Positions 41,224 through 51,164 of a stretch of DNA of 64,000 nucleotides are shown piece after piece. Within the stretch, counting starts at the first letter, position 1. Each line of letters opens with the position of its first letter. Under the pieces are notes generated by a model. The model was not told the origin of the DNA, did no database searches, and worked only from the letters and a program-made list of their open reading frames with translations. Where the stretch lies: assembly GCF_022171985.1 (NCBI RefSeq), contig NZ_JAJVHF010000001.1, positions 1,151,919-1,215,918 on the forward strand, written 5' to 3'. A program made the translations under genes and the position numbers. This stretch comes from Huaxiibacter chinensis (GTDB lineage Bacteria; Pseudomonadota; Gammaproteobacteria; Enterobacterales; Enterobacteriaceae).

Positions 41224-41961
41224 CGCCCACTCGCCTGGCATAATCTTTTGCCAGCTTTCATTGCCGGTAAGCGGCTGAGTGGCTATGACCGTGACCACAT
41301 CGTTAAGCGTGGTCTCGGTCTGAAAATCAATTTCCACATCCTGATCCAGCAGTTTTGCCACGCCAAAAGGTGCCCGACGGGTGATCCAGTAAAGATTGGT
41401 TGAACAGAACGCCATCACGTAGCGCCCATCCGACAGCAGCATGTTAAACACGCCCTTCTCACGCAGTTCACTCGCCAGTGACGCAATGTATTTGAAGACC
41501 GCCGCCATGTTCCCCGGCGTGCGCGGATAACGCTCCGTCAGTTTGTGCAGGAGCCAGCAGAACGCCTTTTCACTGTCGGTCTCGCCGACCGGGCGAAAAT
41601 TCCCCGTTACCAGCGATTTATAGCCCGTTAGCTGTCCGTTGTGCGCGTAAGTCCAGTTGCGTCCCCACAGTTCACGTGTAAACGGATGGGTGTTTTCCAG
41701 CGCCACTTCCCCGCGATTCGCCTGACGGATATGCGCAATGACGGAGCAGGACTTGATAGGATATTCCTGTACCAGTCTGGCAATGGGGGAGTTAAAGCTG
41801 GGTTGGGGATCTTTGAACGTGCGGCAGCCTTTTCCCTCATAGAAGGTAATACCCCAGCCGTCTTTATGCGGCCCGGTTCCTCCACCGCGCTGCACAAGCC
41901 CGGTGAAACTAAAGCAGATATCGGTTGGCACATTGGCGCTCATCCCGAGCAATTCGCACAT
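41194..41961 (-). CDS. yafJ: YafJ, class II glutamine amidotransferase-like protein
   Basis: The 255 residues match E. coli YafJ. The Ntn-hydrolase nucleophile is Cys2 in [10 protein letters not shown], exposed once Met1 is removed, and [11 protein letters not shown] is the family signature. The substrate is unknown, though some relatives are gamma-glutamyl hydrolases. It lies 46 bases after gmhA on the same strand and overlaps dpaA at its 3' end. Confidence 0.93.
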   Translation of the reverse strand: MCELLGMSANVPTDICFSFTGLVQRGGGTGPHKDGWGITFYEGKGCRTFKDPQPSFNSPIARLVQEYPIKSCSVIAHIRQANRGEVALENTHPFTRELWGRNWTYAHNGQLTGYKSLVTGNFRPVGETDSEKAFCWLLHKLTERYPRTPGNMAAVFKYIASLASELREKGVFNMLLSDGRYVMAFCSTNLYWITRRAPFGVAKLLDQDVEIDFQTETTLNDVVTVIATQPLTGNESWQKIMPGEWALFCLGERVV

Positions 41962-41980
41962 ACATCACCTCCACAACAGC

Positions 41981-41998
41981 GGGGGCAATCATGCCCCC
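41981..41998. promoter_or_regulatory. Hairpin between gmhA and yafJ
   Basis: The inverted repeat GGGGGCA/TGCCCCC with a four-base loop lies between the gmhA stop and the yafJ ribosome site. Without a T-run it is more likely a partial attenuator or mRNA-stabilising hairpin than a terminator. Confidence 0.4.
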
Positions 41999-42007
41999 AG
42001 CGAAGTC

Positions 42008-42586
42008 TTACTTAACCATCTCTTTTTCAATCAGCTGGATCAGGATGTGAATTACTTTAATGTGAATTTCCTGTACGCGGTCGGCATAACCAAAATGCGG
42101 CACGCGGATTTCGATATCTGCTGAACCCGCCATTTTGCCGCCATCTTTACCTGTCAGGGTGATCACTTTCATCCCTTTTTCACGCGCCGCTTCAATGGCT
42201 TTGATCACGTTAGCGGAGTTGCCGGACGTGGAGATACCCAGCAGAACGTCGCCTTCACGGCCTACCGCTTCTACGTAGCGAGAGAAAATATGGTCATACC
42301 CAAAATCGTTACCCACGCAGGAGATGTGGCTGACGTCAGAGATCGCAATGGCCGGATAGCCCGGACGGTTTTCGCGATAACGCCCGGTCAGCTCTTCCGC
42401 AAAGTGCATCGCATCGCAATGTGAGCCACCGTTACCGCAGGAGAGCACTTTGCCGCCCGCTTTAAAGCTGTCTGCCAGCAGAACGGCCGCGCGCTGAATC
42501 GCATGAATATTGGCTTCATCTTTCAGAAAGTTAGCGAGCGTTTCCGCAGCTTCGTTCAGTTCGTTACGAATAAGATCCTGGTACAT
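42008..42586 (-). CDS. gmhA: GmhA (LpcA), sedoheptulose 7-phosphate isomerase
   Basis: GmhA converts sedoheptulose 7-phosphate to D-glycero-D-manno-heptose 7-phosphate, the first step of LPS inner-core heptose synthesis. The 192 residues equal E. coli. The SIS domain shows [11 protein letters not shown] and G-I-S-T-S-G-N-S. It is divergent from fadE. AfuABC in the same window can import sedoheptulose 7-phosphate in other bacteria, but a link is only speculation. Confidence 0.98.
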   Translation of the reverse strand: MYQDLIRNELNEAAETLANFLKDEANIHAIQRAAVLLADSFKAGGKVLSCGNGGSHCDAMHFAEELTGRYRENRPGYPAIAISDVSHISCVGNDFGYDHIFSRYVEAVGREGDVLLGISTSGNSANVIKAIEAAREKGMKVITLTGKDGGKMAGSADIEIRVPHFGYADRVQEIHIKVIHILIQLIEKEMVK

Positions 42587-42691
42587 GAGGATAATCCTTC
42601 AGTATTGATGAAATAACACTGCGAGTGTAACGGATAGCGATAAAAGCGAGAAGCTAAAGCCATGCCAAACCATCGCTGTTTTGATGATTCG

Positions 42692-42708
42692 TGCCTGGTC
42701 AGACCTGA
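42692..42708 (+). promoter_or_regulatory. FadR-like operator 1 upstream of fadE
   Basis: GCCTGGTCAGACCTGAA matches the core of the FadR consensus (AGCTGGTCCGACYTGTT) at most positions and lies 117 bases before the fadE start. Confidence 0.6.
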
Positions 42709-42785
42709 ACAATGTGAACCAGGTTGTAATTATTTTGTGAACGCATTGCTAAAAGAAATAACATCCACTACAACCATATCATCAC

Positions 42786-42802
42786 AAGTGGTCAGACCTC
42801 CT
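42786..42802 (+). promoter_or_regulatory. FadR-like operator 2 upstream of fadE
   Basis: AAGTGGTCAGACCTCCT repeats the TGGTCAGACCT core of the first site and ends 23 bases before the fadE start, where binding would block transcription or early elongation. Confidence 0.6.
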
Positions 42803-42824
42803 ACAAGACAGGGAGCTTTTCTTT

Positions 42825-45269
42825 ATGATGATTTTGAGCATTCTCGCAACTGTTGTTCTGCTCGGTGTGTTGTTCTATCACCGCGTAGGGTTACTTCTGA
42901 GTAGCCTGATTTTACTGGCCTGGACCGCGGCGCTGGGTCTGGCTGGCGTGTGGAATATTTGGGTCGTGCTGCCGCTGACGATCGTCCTGCTGCCGCTTAA
43001 TCTGCCCGCGATGCGTAAGTCGATGATCTCTGCACCGGTGTTTAAGGGCTTCCGTAAGGTAATGCCGCCTATGTCGCGTACCGAGAAAGAAGCGATTGAT
43101 GCCGGCACCACCTGGTGGGAAGGCGATCTGTTCCAGGGCAACCCGGACTGGAAAAAACTGCACAATTACCCACAGCCGCGCTTAACGGCAGAAGAACAAG
43201 CCTTTATAGATGGCCCGGTTGAAGAAGCCTGCCGCATGGCAAATGACTTTGCCATCACCCATGAAATGGCCGATTTGCCGCCAGAGCTGTGGGCGTATCT
43301 GAAAGAGCACCGCTTCTTTGCGATGATCATTAAGAAAGAGTACGGCGGGCTGGAGTTTTCTGCTTATGCTCAGGCACGCGTGCTGCAAAAACTGGCGGGC
43401 GTGTCCGGCATCCTGGCGATTACCGTTGGCGTACCGAACTCATTAGGCCCTGGCGAGCTGTTGCAGCATTACGGTACCGAAGAGCAGAAAGATCATTACC
43501 TGCCGCGCCTGGCTCGCGGTCAGGAGATCCCGTGCTTCGCTCTCACCAGCCCGGAAGCGGGTTCTGATGCCGGCGCTATCCCGGATATCGGTGTGGTTTG
43601 CATGGGCGACTGGCAGGGTCAACAGGTGCTGGGTATGCGCCTGACCTGGAACAAACGCTATATCACCCTGGCCCCTATCGCGACCGTGCTGGGTCTGGCG
43701 TTTAAGCTGTCTGACCCGGAAAAACTGCTGGGGGGTGAAGTGGACCTGGGCATTACCTGTGCGCTGATCCCAACCTCAACGCCGGGTGTGGAGATTGGAC
43801 GTCGTCACTTCCCGCTGAACGTGCCCTTCCAGAACGGTCCAACGCGTGGTGAAGATATCTTCGTACCGATTGATTACATCATCGGCGGCCCAAGCATGGC
43901 AGGTCAGGGCTGGCGTATGCTGGTGGAATGTCTGTCTGTCGGTCGCGGCATTACGCTGCCGTCTAACTCGACCGGCAGCCTGAAAACGGTTGCGATGGGG
44001 ATTGGAGCTTACGCGCAAATCCGCCGTCAGTTCAAAATCTCTATTGGTAAAATGGAAGGGATTGAAGAGCCGCTGGCGCGTATTGCCGGTAATGCCTACG
44101 TGATGGATGCCGCGGCATCATTGATTACCTACGGCATTATGCTGGGTGAAAAACCGGCCGTGCTGTCTGCTATCGTGAAGTTCCATTGTACCCACCGCGC
44201 TCAGCAATCCATCATCGATGCGATGGATATCGCGGGCGGTAAAGGCATTATGCTCGGCGAAAGCAACTTCCTGGCGCGTGGATATCAGGGCGCACCGATT
44301 GCCATCACCGTTGAAGGGGCCAACATTCTGACCCGCAGCATGATGATCTTTGGGCAGGGGGCGATTCGTTGCCATCCGTATGTGCTTGAAGAGATGGCCG
44401 CAGCCCAGAATAACGATGTGGATGCGTTCGATAAATTGCTCTTTAAACACATTGGTCACGTGGGGAGCAACGAAGTACGCAGCTTCTGGCTGGGCCTGAC
44501 GCGCGGGCTCACCAGCGCGACGCCAACCAGTGATGCAACGAAGCGTTATTACCAGCATTTAAATCGTCTGAGCGCCAACCTTGCTCTGCTGTCTGATGTC
44601 TCGATGGCGGTGCTGGGCGGTAGCCTGAAACGTCGCGAACGTATCTCCGCGCGTCTGGGCGATGTGTTAAGCCAGGTGTTCCTCGCCTCGGCGGTGTTGA
44701 AACGCTATGACGATGAAGGGCGTCACGAAGCTGACCTGCCGCTGGTGCACTGGGGCGTTCAGGATGCCCTGTATAAAGCAGAGCAGGCCATTGACGATCT
44801 GTTGGCTAACTTCCCGAATCGTATTGTGGCCGGCGCGCTGCGCGTGGTGATCTTCCCGACGGGCCGTCACTATCTGGCACCGTCCGATAAGCTGGATCAT
44901 AAGGTCGCGAAAATTTTGCAGATCCCAAGCGCGACGCGTTCCCGTATCGGTCGTGGACAGTACCTGACGCCAAGCGCCCATAACCCGGTGGGTCTGCTGG
45001 AAGAAGCGCTGCGTGATGTCATGGCTGCCGATCCGATTCACCAGAAGATTTGTAAACAGCTGGGTAAAAACCTGCCGTTCACCCGTCTGAATGAACTCGC
45101 TGAACAGGCGCTGGCACAGGGCACCATCGATGCGCACGAAGCCGCCATTCTGGTGAAGGCAGAAGAGAGCCGCCTGCGCAGTATCAACGTGGATGACTTT
45201 GAGCATGACGCGCTGGCGACACAGCCGGTAAAGCTCGAAGAGAAAGTTCGCAAGCCTGAAGCGGCCTGA
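42825..45269 (+). CDS. fadE: FadE, acyl-CoA dehydrogenase
   Basis: The 814 residues equal E. coli FadE, the membrane-associated flavoenzyme that starts each cycle of fatty-acid beta-oxidation. Two hydrophobic N-terminal segments (about 1-55) precede the acyl-CoA dehydrogenase core, with [12 protein letters not shown] and [11 protein letters not shown]. The ATG at 42825 follows AGGGAGC. Two FadR-like sites upstream indicate repression without fatty acids. A strong terminator follows. Confidence 0.98.
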   Translation: MMILSILATVVLLGVLFYHRVGLLLSSLILLAWTAALGLAGVWNIWVVLPLTIVLLPLNLPAMRKSMISAPVFKGFRKVMPPMSRTEKEAIDAGTTWWEGDLFQGNPDWKKLHNYPQPRLTAEEQAFIDGPVEEACRMANDFAITHEMADLPPELWAYLKEHRFFAMIIKKEYGGLEFSAYAQARVLQKLAGVSGILAITVGVPNSLGPGELLQHYGTEEQKDHYLPRLARGQEIPCFALTSPEAGSDAGAIPDIGVVCMGDWQGQQVLGMRLTWNKRYITLAPIATVLGLAFKLSDPEKLLGGEVDLGITCALIPTSTPGVEIGRRHFPLNVPFQNGPTRGEDIFVPIDYIIGGPSMAGQGWRMLVECLSVGRGITLPSNSTGSLKTVAMGIGAYAQIRRQFKISIGKMEGIEEPLARIAGNAYVMDAAASLITYGIMLGEKPAVLSAIVKFHCTHRAQQSIIDAMDIAGGKGIMLGESNFLARGYQGAPIAITVEGANILTRSMMIFGQGAIRCHPYVLEEMAAAQNNDVDAFDKLLFKHIGHVGSNEVRSFWLGLTRGLTSATPTSDATKRYYQHLNRLSANLALLSDVSMAVLGGSLKRRERISARLGDVLSQVFLASAVLKRYDDEGRHEADLPLVHWGVQDALYKAEQAIDDLLANFPNRIVAGALRVVIFPTGRHYLAPSDKLDHKVAKILQIPSATRSRIGRGQYLTPSAHNPVGLLEEALRDVMAADPIHQKICKQLGKNLPFTRLNELAEQALAQGTIDAHEAAILVKAEESRLRSINVDDFEHDALATQPVKLEEKVRKPEAA

Positions 45270-45285
45270 CGCGTTTCGCTTCCTG

Positions 45286-45312
45286 AAAACCCCGCCTCGT
45301 GCGGGGTTTTTT
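45286..45312 (+). terminator. Terminator of fadE
   Basis: The stem ACCCCGC/GCGGGGT with loop CTCGT is followed by six T, 16 bases after the stop. Confidence 0.95.
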
Positions 45313-45378
45313 ATTGCCACATTTTCTGTTTGCCGCGTGCTACAGTGTAAAAATGCTGTTCAACGAGGAGTCTGAATT

Positions 45379-46149
45379 GTGCCTGGCTTGAAGATAACCC
45401 TAGTGCAACAACCGCTGGTGTGGATGGATGGTCCGGCCAACCTGCGCCATTTCGACCGTCAGCTCGAAGAGATTACCGGTCGCGATGTGATTGTTTTGCC
45501 TGAAATGTTTACCACAGGCTTTGCGATGGAAGCCGCTAAGCAGTCGTTACCCCAGGAAGAGGTCGTCGCGTGGATGCATGCCAGGGCGCAACAAACCAAT
45601 GCGTTGATTGCCGGCAGCGCCGCGTTACAAACCGATCGCGGTGCGGTGAACCGTTTTTTGCTGGTTGAACCTGACGGCAGCGTCCATTTTTACGACAAAC
45701 GCCATCTCTTCCGCATGGCCGATGAGCATCATCACTACGAAGCGGGCAATAAGAGGGTGGTGTTTGAATGGCGCGGCTGGCGCATTCTGCCGCTGGTCTG
45801 CTACGACCTGCGCTTCCCGGTCTGGTCGCGCAATCGCGACGATTACGATTTGGCTCTATACGTGGCCAACTGGCCTGCGCCGCGCTCGCTGCACTGGCAG
45901 GCGCTTTTGACGGCACGGGCGATTGAAAACCAGGCGTATGTTGTGGGCTGTAACCGCGTCGGCACCGACGGCAACGGGCACCACTATCGCGGCGACAGTC
46001 GCGTGGTGAACCCGCAGGGCGAAGTAATCGCTACCGCCGAGCCGCATCAGGCTACGCGCATTGACGCTGAATTATCACTGACGGCGTTGAAGGAGTATCG
46101 CGAGAAGTTTCCGGCGTGGCAGGATGCGGATCCGTTTAGCATTAAATAA
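45379..46149 (+). CDS. yafV: YafV, omega-amidase (nitrilase superfamily)
   Basis: The 256-residue carbon-nitrogen hydrolase has the E-K-C triad region: E in V-L-P-E-M-F, K in Y-D-K-R-H-L-F and C in L-V-C-Y-D-L-R-F. Family members hydrolyse alpha-ketoglutaramate or alpha-ketosuccinamate as metabolite repair. The start is GTG at 45379 behind GAGGAG, giving V-P-G-L-K-I-T-L like E. coli YafV. Confidence 0.95.
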   Translation: MPGLKITLVQQPLVWMDGPANLRHFDRQLEEITGRDVIVLPEMFTTGFAMEAAKQSLPQEEVVAWMHARAQQTNALIAGSAALQTDRGAVNRFLLVEPDGSVHFYDKRHLFRMADEHHHYEAGNKRVVFEWRGWRILPLVCYDLRFPVWSRNRDDYDLALYVANWPAPRSLHWQALLTARAIENQAYVVGCNRVGTDGNGHHYRGDSRVVNPQGEVIATAEPHQATRIDAELSLTALKEYREKFPAWQDADPFSIK

Positions 46150-46162
46150 CGCTTATGCTTAC

Positions 46163-46190
46163 CCCGCCCTCTCCACCGGGAGAGGGCGGG
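46163..46190. repeat. GC-rich intergenic palindrome between yafV and the gamma-glutamyltransferase-like gene
   Basis: The 12-bp arms CCCGCCCTCTCC/GGAGAGGGCGGG with loop ACCG form a strong hairpin between convergent genes. It shares the GCCCTC(T/C)CC...GGGAGGGC plan with 8624-8645. No T-run follows, though it may block read-through both ways. Confidence 0.6.
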
Positions 46191-46197
46191 TCAGCCG

Positions 46198-47802
46198 TTA
46201 ACTCACTAACGCCTGTCCATCTTTGCGGCTCTCTGTCGCAGCAACGTAGTGACCTTCCGGCATACGATAGATCACCTGCGCACCACCAAAGTTATAATCC
46301 TGAAGCGGGTCTTCCACTACGATCTGATGTCCGCGATCGCGCAATCCGGCAATGACATTGCGATCGAAGGTGGATTCAACAATTACCTCCCTGCCCTGCA
46401 CCACGCGCCAGCGCGGCGCATCAATCGCCGCCTGCGGGTTTTGTCCGTGCATCATGATGCGCAGCGCCATTTGCATGTGCCCCTGCGCCTGCATCGGACC
46501 GCCCATGACGCCGAACGACATCAGCGGCTTGCCGTTGCCGTCCATCGCAAAGCCTGGAATGATGGTATGGAAAGGCCGTTTACTGCCCGCCAGCGCGTTT
46601 GGATGTTTGGGATCGAGCACAAAACCGCAGCCGCGATTTTGCAGGCTGATCCCCGTTTCGGGTACCACGACGCCAGAGCCAAAGCCCATAAAGTTCGACT
46701 GAATAAAGGAGATCATCATTCCGCTGGCATCCGCCGCAGAGAGATAAACCGTACCGCTCTGCACAGGCGAACCATAGGTGAAATCAGAGGCTTTATGCGG
46801 GTCGATCAGCGCGGCACGGGATTTCAGGTAACGATCGCTGAGCAGCTCCTTCGCGGCGAACTCCATGTGTGATTCATCCGCTACATAACGATCCAGATCC
46901 GCCAGCGCCAGCTTCATCGCCTCGATCGACAGATGCAGAGACTGCACCGAGTCGGGATCGTAGCGACCAATATCACACTGCTCCAGGATCCCCAGCGCGA
47001 TGAGCGTGGCGATGCCTTGCCCGTTCGGCGGCAGTTCCTGAACGGATCCCCCCGCGAAATCACGCGACAGCAGTTCTACCCAGTCGACCTGATGGTTCGC
47101 CAAATCCTCGGCGGTTAAATGCGCGCCGTGCTCTTTGGCAAAGGCGGCAATTTTCGCGGCCAGCTCACCCCGATAGAACGCTTCACCGTTGGTTTTCGCA
47201 ATCAGTTCCAGGGAGTCCGCCTGCGCTGGATTGCGGAAGATCTCTCCGATACGCGGCGCGCGGCCTTCCGGCGCGAAGCAGGCGCTAAAGCCGGGCTGGT
47301 CTTTAAGTTTGTTGTATCCCCGCTCCCATAAGTGGCCAATCAGCGGCGACACCGGGAAACCGTTACGCGCATACTCAATGGCCGGTTGAGCCAGCGTGGT
47401 CAGCGGCAACGTTCCAAAACGCTCGGCTAGCGCCACCCAACCCGATACCGCGCCAGGCACGGTTACCGCGTCCCAGCCCAGTTCAGGCACGGCCGTTTTA
47501 CCGGCATACAGATCCGCGTGCCAGCTGGCAGGCGAGCGGCCGGACGCGTTCAGTCCGTGCAGTTTTTCGCCATCCCAGACAATGGCAAAGGCATCACTGC
47601 CGATACCACAGCCCGTCGGCTCCACCACGGTAAGCGCCATGGCCGTTGCAATGGCGGCATCCACGGCGTTCCCCCCCAGCTGCAACATGCGCATCCCGGC
47701 CTGCGCCGCCAGCGGCTGCGAGGTAGCGACCGCGTTGTGCCCCATCATGGGCGGACGTCTTGAATCGTAACCCGTTTTAAAATCCAGCGCTTTGGTCATC
47801 AT
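46198..47802 (-). CDS. Gamma-glutamyltransferase-family hydrolase, cytoplasmic
   Basis: The 534-residue Ntn-hydrolase of the gamma-glutamyltranspeptidase family has family landmarks G-G-N-A-V-D-A-A-I-A-T-A near the N-terminus. The nucleophile region is S-G-T-V-Y-L-S-A-A-D, where the Thr aligns with the catalytic threonine (usual T-T-H-x-S-V-V-D). Unlike E. coli Ggt it has no signal peptide (M-M-T-K-A-L-D-F-K-T-G-Y), so it should act in the cytoplasm. It is the last gene of the peptide-import operon, six bases after the permease gene. It probably cleaves imported gamma-glutamyl compounds. Confidence 0.85.
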   Translation of the reverse strand: MMTKALDFKTGYDSRRPPMMGHNAVATSQPLAAQAGMRMLQLGGNAVDAAIATAMALTVVEPTGCGIGSDAFAIVWDGEKLHGLNASGRSPASWHADLYAGKTAVPELGWDAVTVPGAVSGWVALAERFGTLPLTTLAQPAIEYARNGFPVSPLIGHLWERGYNKLKDQPGFSACFAPEGRAPRIGEIFRNPAQADSLELIAKTNGEAFYRGELAAKIAAFAKEHGAHLTAEDLANHQVDWVELLSRDFAGGSVQELPPNGQGIATLIALGILEQCDIGRYDPDSVQSLHLSIEAMKLALADLDRYVADESHMEFAAKELLSDRYLKSRAALIDPHKASDFTYGSPVQSGTVYLSAADASGMMISFIQSNFMGFGSGVVVPETGISLQNRGCGFVLDPKHPNALAGSKRPFHTIIPGFAMDGNGKPLMSFGVMGGPMQAQGHMQMALRIMMHGQNPQAAIDAPRWRVVQGREVIVESTFDRNVIAGLRDRGHQIVVEDPLQDYNFGGAQVIYRMPEGHYVAATESRKDGQALVS

Positions 47803-47808
47803 GACTCC

Positions 47809-48684
47809 TTAGTCGTGGCGCGGGTCGAGCGCATCGCGCAGCCCGTCGCCGAGTAAATTAAAGCCCTGCACCGCCAGGAAAATCGCGACGCCCGGGAAAA
47901 CAGACATCCACGGAGCCTGTTCCAGAAAACCTTTTGCCGTGTTCAGCATCGACCCCCAGGATGGGTTCGGAGGTTGCTGCCCCAGCCCAAGAAACGAGAG
48001 GCTCGCTTCGGCAATAATCGCAGAAGCAATCGCCAGCGTGGCCTGCACCAGAATGGGCGACATTACGTTAGGCAGGACATATTTCACGATGATCCAGCGG
48101 TCCGGCAGGCCGATGGCCCGCGCACCGTCGATATACTCTTCGTTTCGAATAGCGATCACCTGACCGCGCGTCAGACGCGCAAAGATCGGCATTGCCGACA
48201 GGCCAATCGCGATCATCGCATTCGTCAGGCTTGGGCCTAAGAATGCCCCCAGAGCAATCGCCATAATCAGGAAAGGGCACGCCAGCAGCGCTTCGATAAA
48301 GCGGGAGATGACGCCATCCCAGATCCCCTGAAAATAGCCCGCCACCAGCCCCAGCGGCACGCCAATAACCACGGCGATCACCACGGAGATGCAGCCGGCC
48401 ATCAGCGACGTTCGCGCCCCCCAGACAATACGCGAAAGGATATCGCGCCCCAGTTCGTCGGTGCCAAACCAGAAGAGTTCGGATGGGGGCTTACGCACGG
48501 CAAGGAAATTCGCTTTTACCGGATCGAATGGCGCAATCCAGGGGGCAAGCAGGGCAATCAGCACAAAGATGCCCACCACCACTGCGCCTGTGACCGCGCT
48601 TTTGTTCGCGAGAAACTTTTTCAGCACCCGGTTTTGCGTACGCGGTAACGTAGCGGCCGTGTTTTGAGTCGCCAGTTCAGCCAT
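47809..48684 (-). CDS. Peptide ABC transporter permease, DppC/GsiD type
   Basis: The 291-residue inner-membrane protein has an N-terminal tail, about six segments and the DppC-family loop R-G-Q-V-I-A-I-R-N-E-E-Y-I-D-G-A-R-A-I-G. It pairs with the adjacent DppB-type permease to form the channel. It follows that gene by two bases and precedes the gamma-glutamyltransferase-like gene. Confidence 0.92.
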   Translation of the reverse strand: MAELATQNTAATLPRTQNRVLKKFLANKSAVTGAVVVGIFVLIALLAPWIAPFDPVKANFLAVRKPPSELFWFGTDELGRDILSRIVWGARTSLMAGCISVVIAVVIGVPLGLVAGYFQGIWDGVISRFIEALLACPFLIMAIALGAFLGPSLTNAMIAIGLSAMPIFARLTRGQVIAIRNEEYIDGARAIGLPDRWIIVKYVLPNVMSPILVQATLAIASAIIAEASLSFLGLGQQPPNPSWGSMLNTAKGFLEQAPWMSVFPGVAIFLAVQGFNLLGDGLRDALDPRHD

Positions 48685-48686
48685 GA

Positions 48687-49628
48687 TTAACCTCGCATTT
48701 TCGGATTGATGAGCACGTACAGAACGTCTGCTAACAGGTTCAGCAGCAGGAAGCCAATCGCCACAATCAGCACCACGCCCTGGACAACCGCGTAGTCCCG
48801 GTTGAAGACGGAATCAACAATCATCTTGCCAAATCCCGGAATGGTGAAGACCTGCTCGGTCAAAACGGCCCCGCCCAGCAGTTCGCCAAACAGCAGCGTG
48901 GTAAGCGTAATCACCGGCACCAGCGCGTTGCGAAACGCATGCTTGAGGATCACCGCCTTAGGCAACAGCCCTTTTGCCCGCGCAGTGCGGATGTAGTCGG
49001 CTTTCAGCACCGCAATCATTGACGCCCGGGTATGGCGCATCAGCGTGGCGGCAAGGCCCGTGCCCAGGACACAAGCTGGCAGCAGCAAGGTACGCAGGTT
49101 TTGCAGCGGATCTTCGCTGAAGGGCACATAACCCGACGCAGGCAGCCATTGCAGATTGACCGAGAACACCAGGATCAACAGGATCCCCAGCCAGAAATGG
49201 GGAATGGAGATCCCCGAGATCGCCACAAAGTTTGCCCCGTGATCGACCCAGGTGTTTTTGTTCACCGCTGCGAGGATCCCCATGCCGATACCGAACACCA
49301 GCGCGATGATCATCGCCAGCAGGGAAAGCTCCATCGTGACCGGCAGCTTGCTGGCGATCAGCTGCGTGACCGGTTCATGGGTGCGTAAGGAGACGCCAAG
49401 ATCGCCCTGTAATGCCCGGGTGAGCCAGTCGAAATACTGTACCGGCAGCGGCGCATCCAGGTTCAGCTCTGCACGAAGTTGGGCTATCACCGCCGGATCG
49501 CGCTCCTCCCCTGCCATGGCAATCAGCGGATCGCCGGGCAGCAATTTTTGCAGCCCGAAGACCATCATGCTCACCAGCAGCAGAGTAGGGATGGCCAGCA
49601 GCAGGCGTTTGCAAATCAGTTCCAGCAT
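48687..49628 (-). CDS. Peptide ABC transporter permease, DppB/GsiC type
   Basis: The 313-residue permease starts M-L-E-L-I-C-K-R-L-L-L-A-I-P-T and carries the family loop M-R-H-T-R-A-S-M-I-A-V-L-K-A-D-Y-I-R-T-A-R-A-K-G-L. It forms the second channel subunit of the importer. It lies 21 bases after the binding-protein gene. Confidence 0.92.
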   Translation of the reverse strand: MLELICKRLLLAIPTLLLVSMMVFGLQKLLPGDPLIAMAGEERDPAVIAQLRAELNLDAPLPVQYFDWLTRALQGDLGVSLRTHEPVTQLIASKLPVTMELSLLAMIIALVFGIGMGILAAVNKNTWVDHGANFVAISGISIPHFWLGILLILVFSVNLQWLPASGYVPFSEDPLQNLRTLLLPACVLGTGLAATLMRHTRASMIAVLKADYIRTARAKGLLPKAVILKHAFRNALVPVITLTTLLFGELLGGAVLTEQVFTIPGFGKMIVDSVFNRDYAVVQGVVLIVAIGFLLLNLLADVLYVLINPKMRG

Positions 49629-49649
49629 GGTTTCTCCTCACACCTTCTG

Positions 49650-51164
49650 TTACTTAGCCAGCGTTAAGCCCGCTACGCGCACGATGCCATCCGGATAAGG
49701 TTTAAAGCCTTTCACGCTCTTGTTCAGGCCGAAGATACGCGGCTCAAAATAGAGATAGGCAATTGGCATATCGGTTTGCAGCTGGTTAACGACCTTGTTG
49801 TACAGCGGCTGGCGTACTGCCGGATCGGTGCTGAGGCGGGCCTGGGTCAGCCATTCATCGACCTGTGGGTTGCTGTAGCGTCCGTCGTTGAGGTTGCCTT
49901 TACTGTTGATAAAGCCATAAATGCTGCCATCCGGATCCGGACGCCCTGACCAGCCGGAGAAGCTCAGCTGGTAATCACCGCTTTGCTGGCGATCGAGCAA
50001 GGTCGCGAACTCTGTCATTTGCAGATTCAGGTTGAAGCCCGCTTCGGCGACCATCGCCTGCAATACCTGGCCCACCTGCTGGGAAATGGGGTTATTAGGC
50101 ACCAGCAGATTGACGTTGAGCGGCGCGTTAACACCGGCGGTTTTCAGCAGTGCTTTCGCCTTTTCGACGTCGCGGGCAGGCACCGGTGATTTCACGTGAT
50201 AGGGGCTCACGGGCGAAAACGCCTGATTAGCTGGCGTATAGAGCCCTTCAAAGACCACCTGGTTCAGCGCATCGCGGTCGATAGCCAGCGAGAATGCTTC
50301 ACGCACGCGGGCATCTTTAAAGGGATCGTTAGCAGGCACTTTGCCGTTATTAATATTGAAGGTAATCCCCTGATAGCCGAGACCGGTCACCTTCGCTAAG
50401 GAAAGCTTGCTGTCTGCTTCGACGGTTTTCACATCGCTTGCGGCCACGCCTTCCGTCAGGTCCAGATCGCCAGCTCGCAGGTTGGCCAGACGGACTGACG
50501 CATCCGGGATGGGCAGATAGATAATTTTGTCGAAGTGGTAAGCGCCTTTATTCCAGTAGTTATCGAAACGGGTCAGAACGATGCGATCCTGAGACACGCG
50601 GCTGTCGAATTTATACGGCCCGGAACAGACAGGATGCGCGGCAAAGTCGGGCTTTTTCGCCGCCTCTGGCGCCATCATCGCCCCGGCACGGTCGGTGAGC
50701 TGCATCAGCAGCGCGGCATCGGGGGTTTTAAGATGGAGGACAATCTGCGTGGGGCTTTTCACTTCCACCGATTCGATAGAGGAGATCTCACTTTTGCGCA
50801 GCGACCCTTTCAGGGTTAGCGCCCGGTCGAGGTTATATTTTGCCGCCTCGGCGTCGAATTTTTCCCCGTCGTGGAAGGTGACTCCCTCGCGCAGGTTCAT
50901 CGTCAGGGTTTTGCCTTCATCGCTCCACGCCCAGTCTTTCGCCAGGCCGGGCACCACCTTCAGATTTTCATCAACATCCACCAGCCTGTCACACAGCGAG
51001 GCAAACACGAAGCGACCATAGTAGGTGCGCGCCAGATGGGGATCGAGCATATCCGGGTCCGCGCCCAGGCCAATTCGCAGGACGCTTTCAGCGTGCGCAG
51101 GTACCGCCGCGCCCAACAACATAACACTTCCCAGTACGGTCAAAAGAGAATTACGCATTGTCAT
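49650..51164 (-). CDS. Peptide-binding periplasmic protein, DppA/GsiB type
   Basis: From the ATG at 51164 the protein has 504 residues: a signal peptide (M-T-M-R-N-S-L-L-T-V-L-G ... PAHA) and a SBP_bac_5 domain beginning V-L-R-I-G-L-G-A-D-P-D-M-L-D-P-H. The frame is open to 51356, but the ATG at 51164 overlaps the stop of the upstream ATPase gene (TAATG) and starts the signal peptide, so it is chosen. It should bind the transported peptide. Given the hydrolase at the operon end, glutathione or other gamma-glutamyl peptides are likely, by analogy with the gsi operon. Confidence 0.92.
   Translation of the reverse strand: MTMRNSLLTVLGSVMLLGAAVPAHAESVLRIGLGADPDMLDPHLARTYYGRFVFASLCDRLVDVDENLKVVPGLAKDWAWSDEGKTLTMNLREGVTFHDGEKFDAEAAKYNLDRALTLKGSLRKSEISSIESVEVKSPTQIVLHLKTPDAALLMQLTDRAGAMMAPEAAKKPDFAAHPVCSGPYKFDSRVSQDRIVLTRFDNYWNKGAYHFDKIIYLPIPDASVRLANLRAGDLDLTEGVAASDVKTVEADSKLSLAKVTGLGYQGITFNINNGKVPANDPFKDARVREAFSLAIDRDALNQVVFEGLYTPANQAFSPVSPYHVKSPVPARDVEKAKALLKTAGVNAPLNVNLLVPNNPISQQVGQVLQAMVAEAGFNLNLQMTEFATLLDRQQSGDYQLSFSGWSGRPDPDGSIYGFINSKGNLNDGRYSNPQVDEWLTQARLSTDPAVRQPLYNKVVNQLQTDMPIAYLYFEPRIFGLNKSVKGFKPYPDGIVRVAGLTLAK

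Noticed and set aside
42008..46149. Accessory elements around gmhA, fadE and yafV
   Set aside because: Checked on both strands; gene order and lengths equal those of E. coli and the gaps hold only control sites and terminators.
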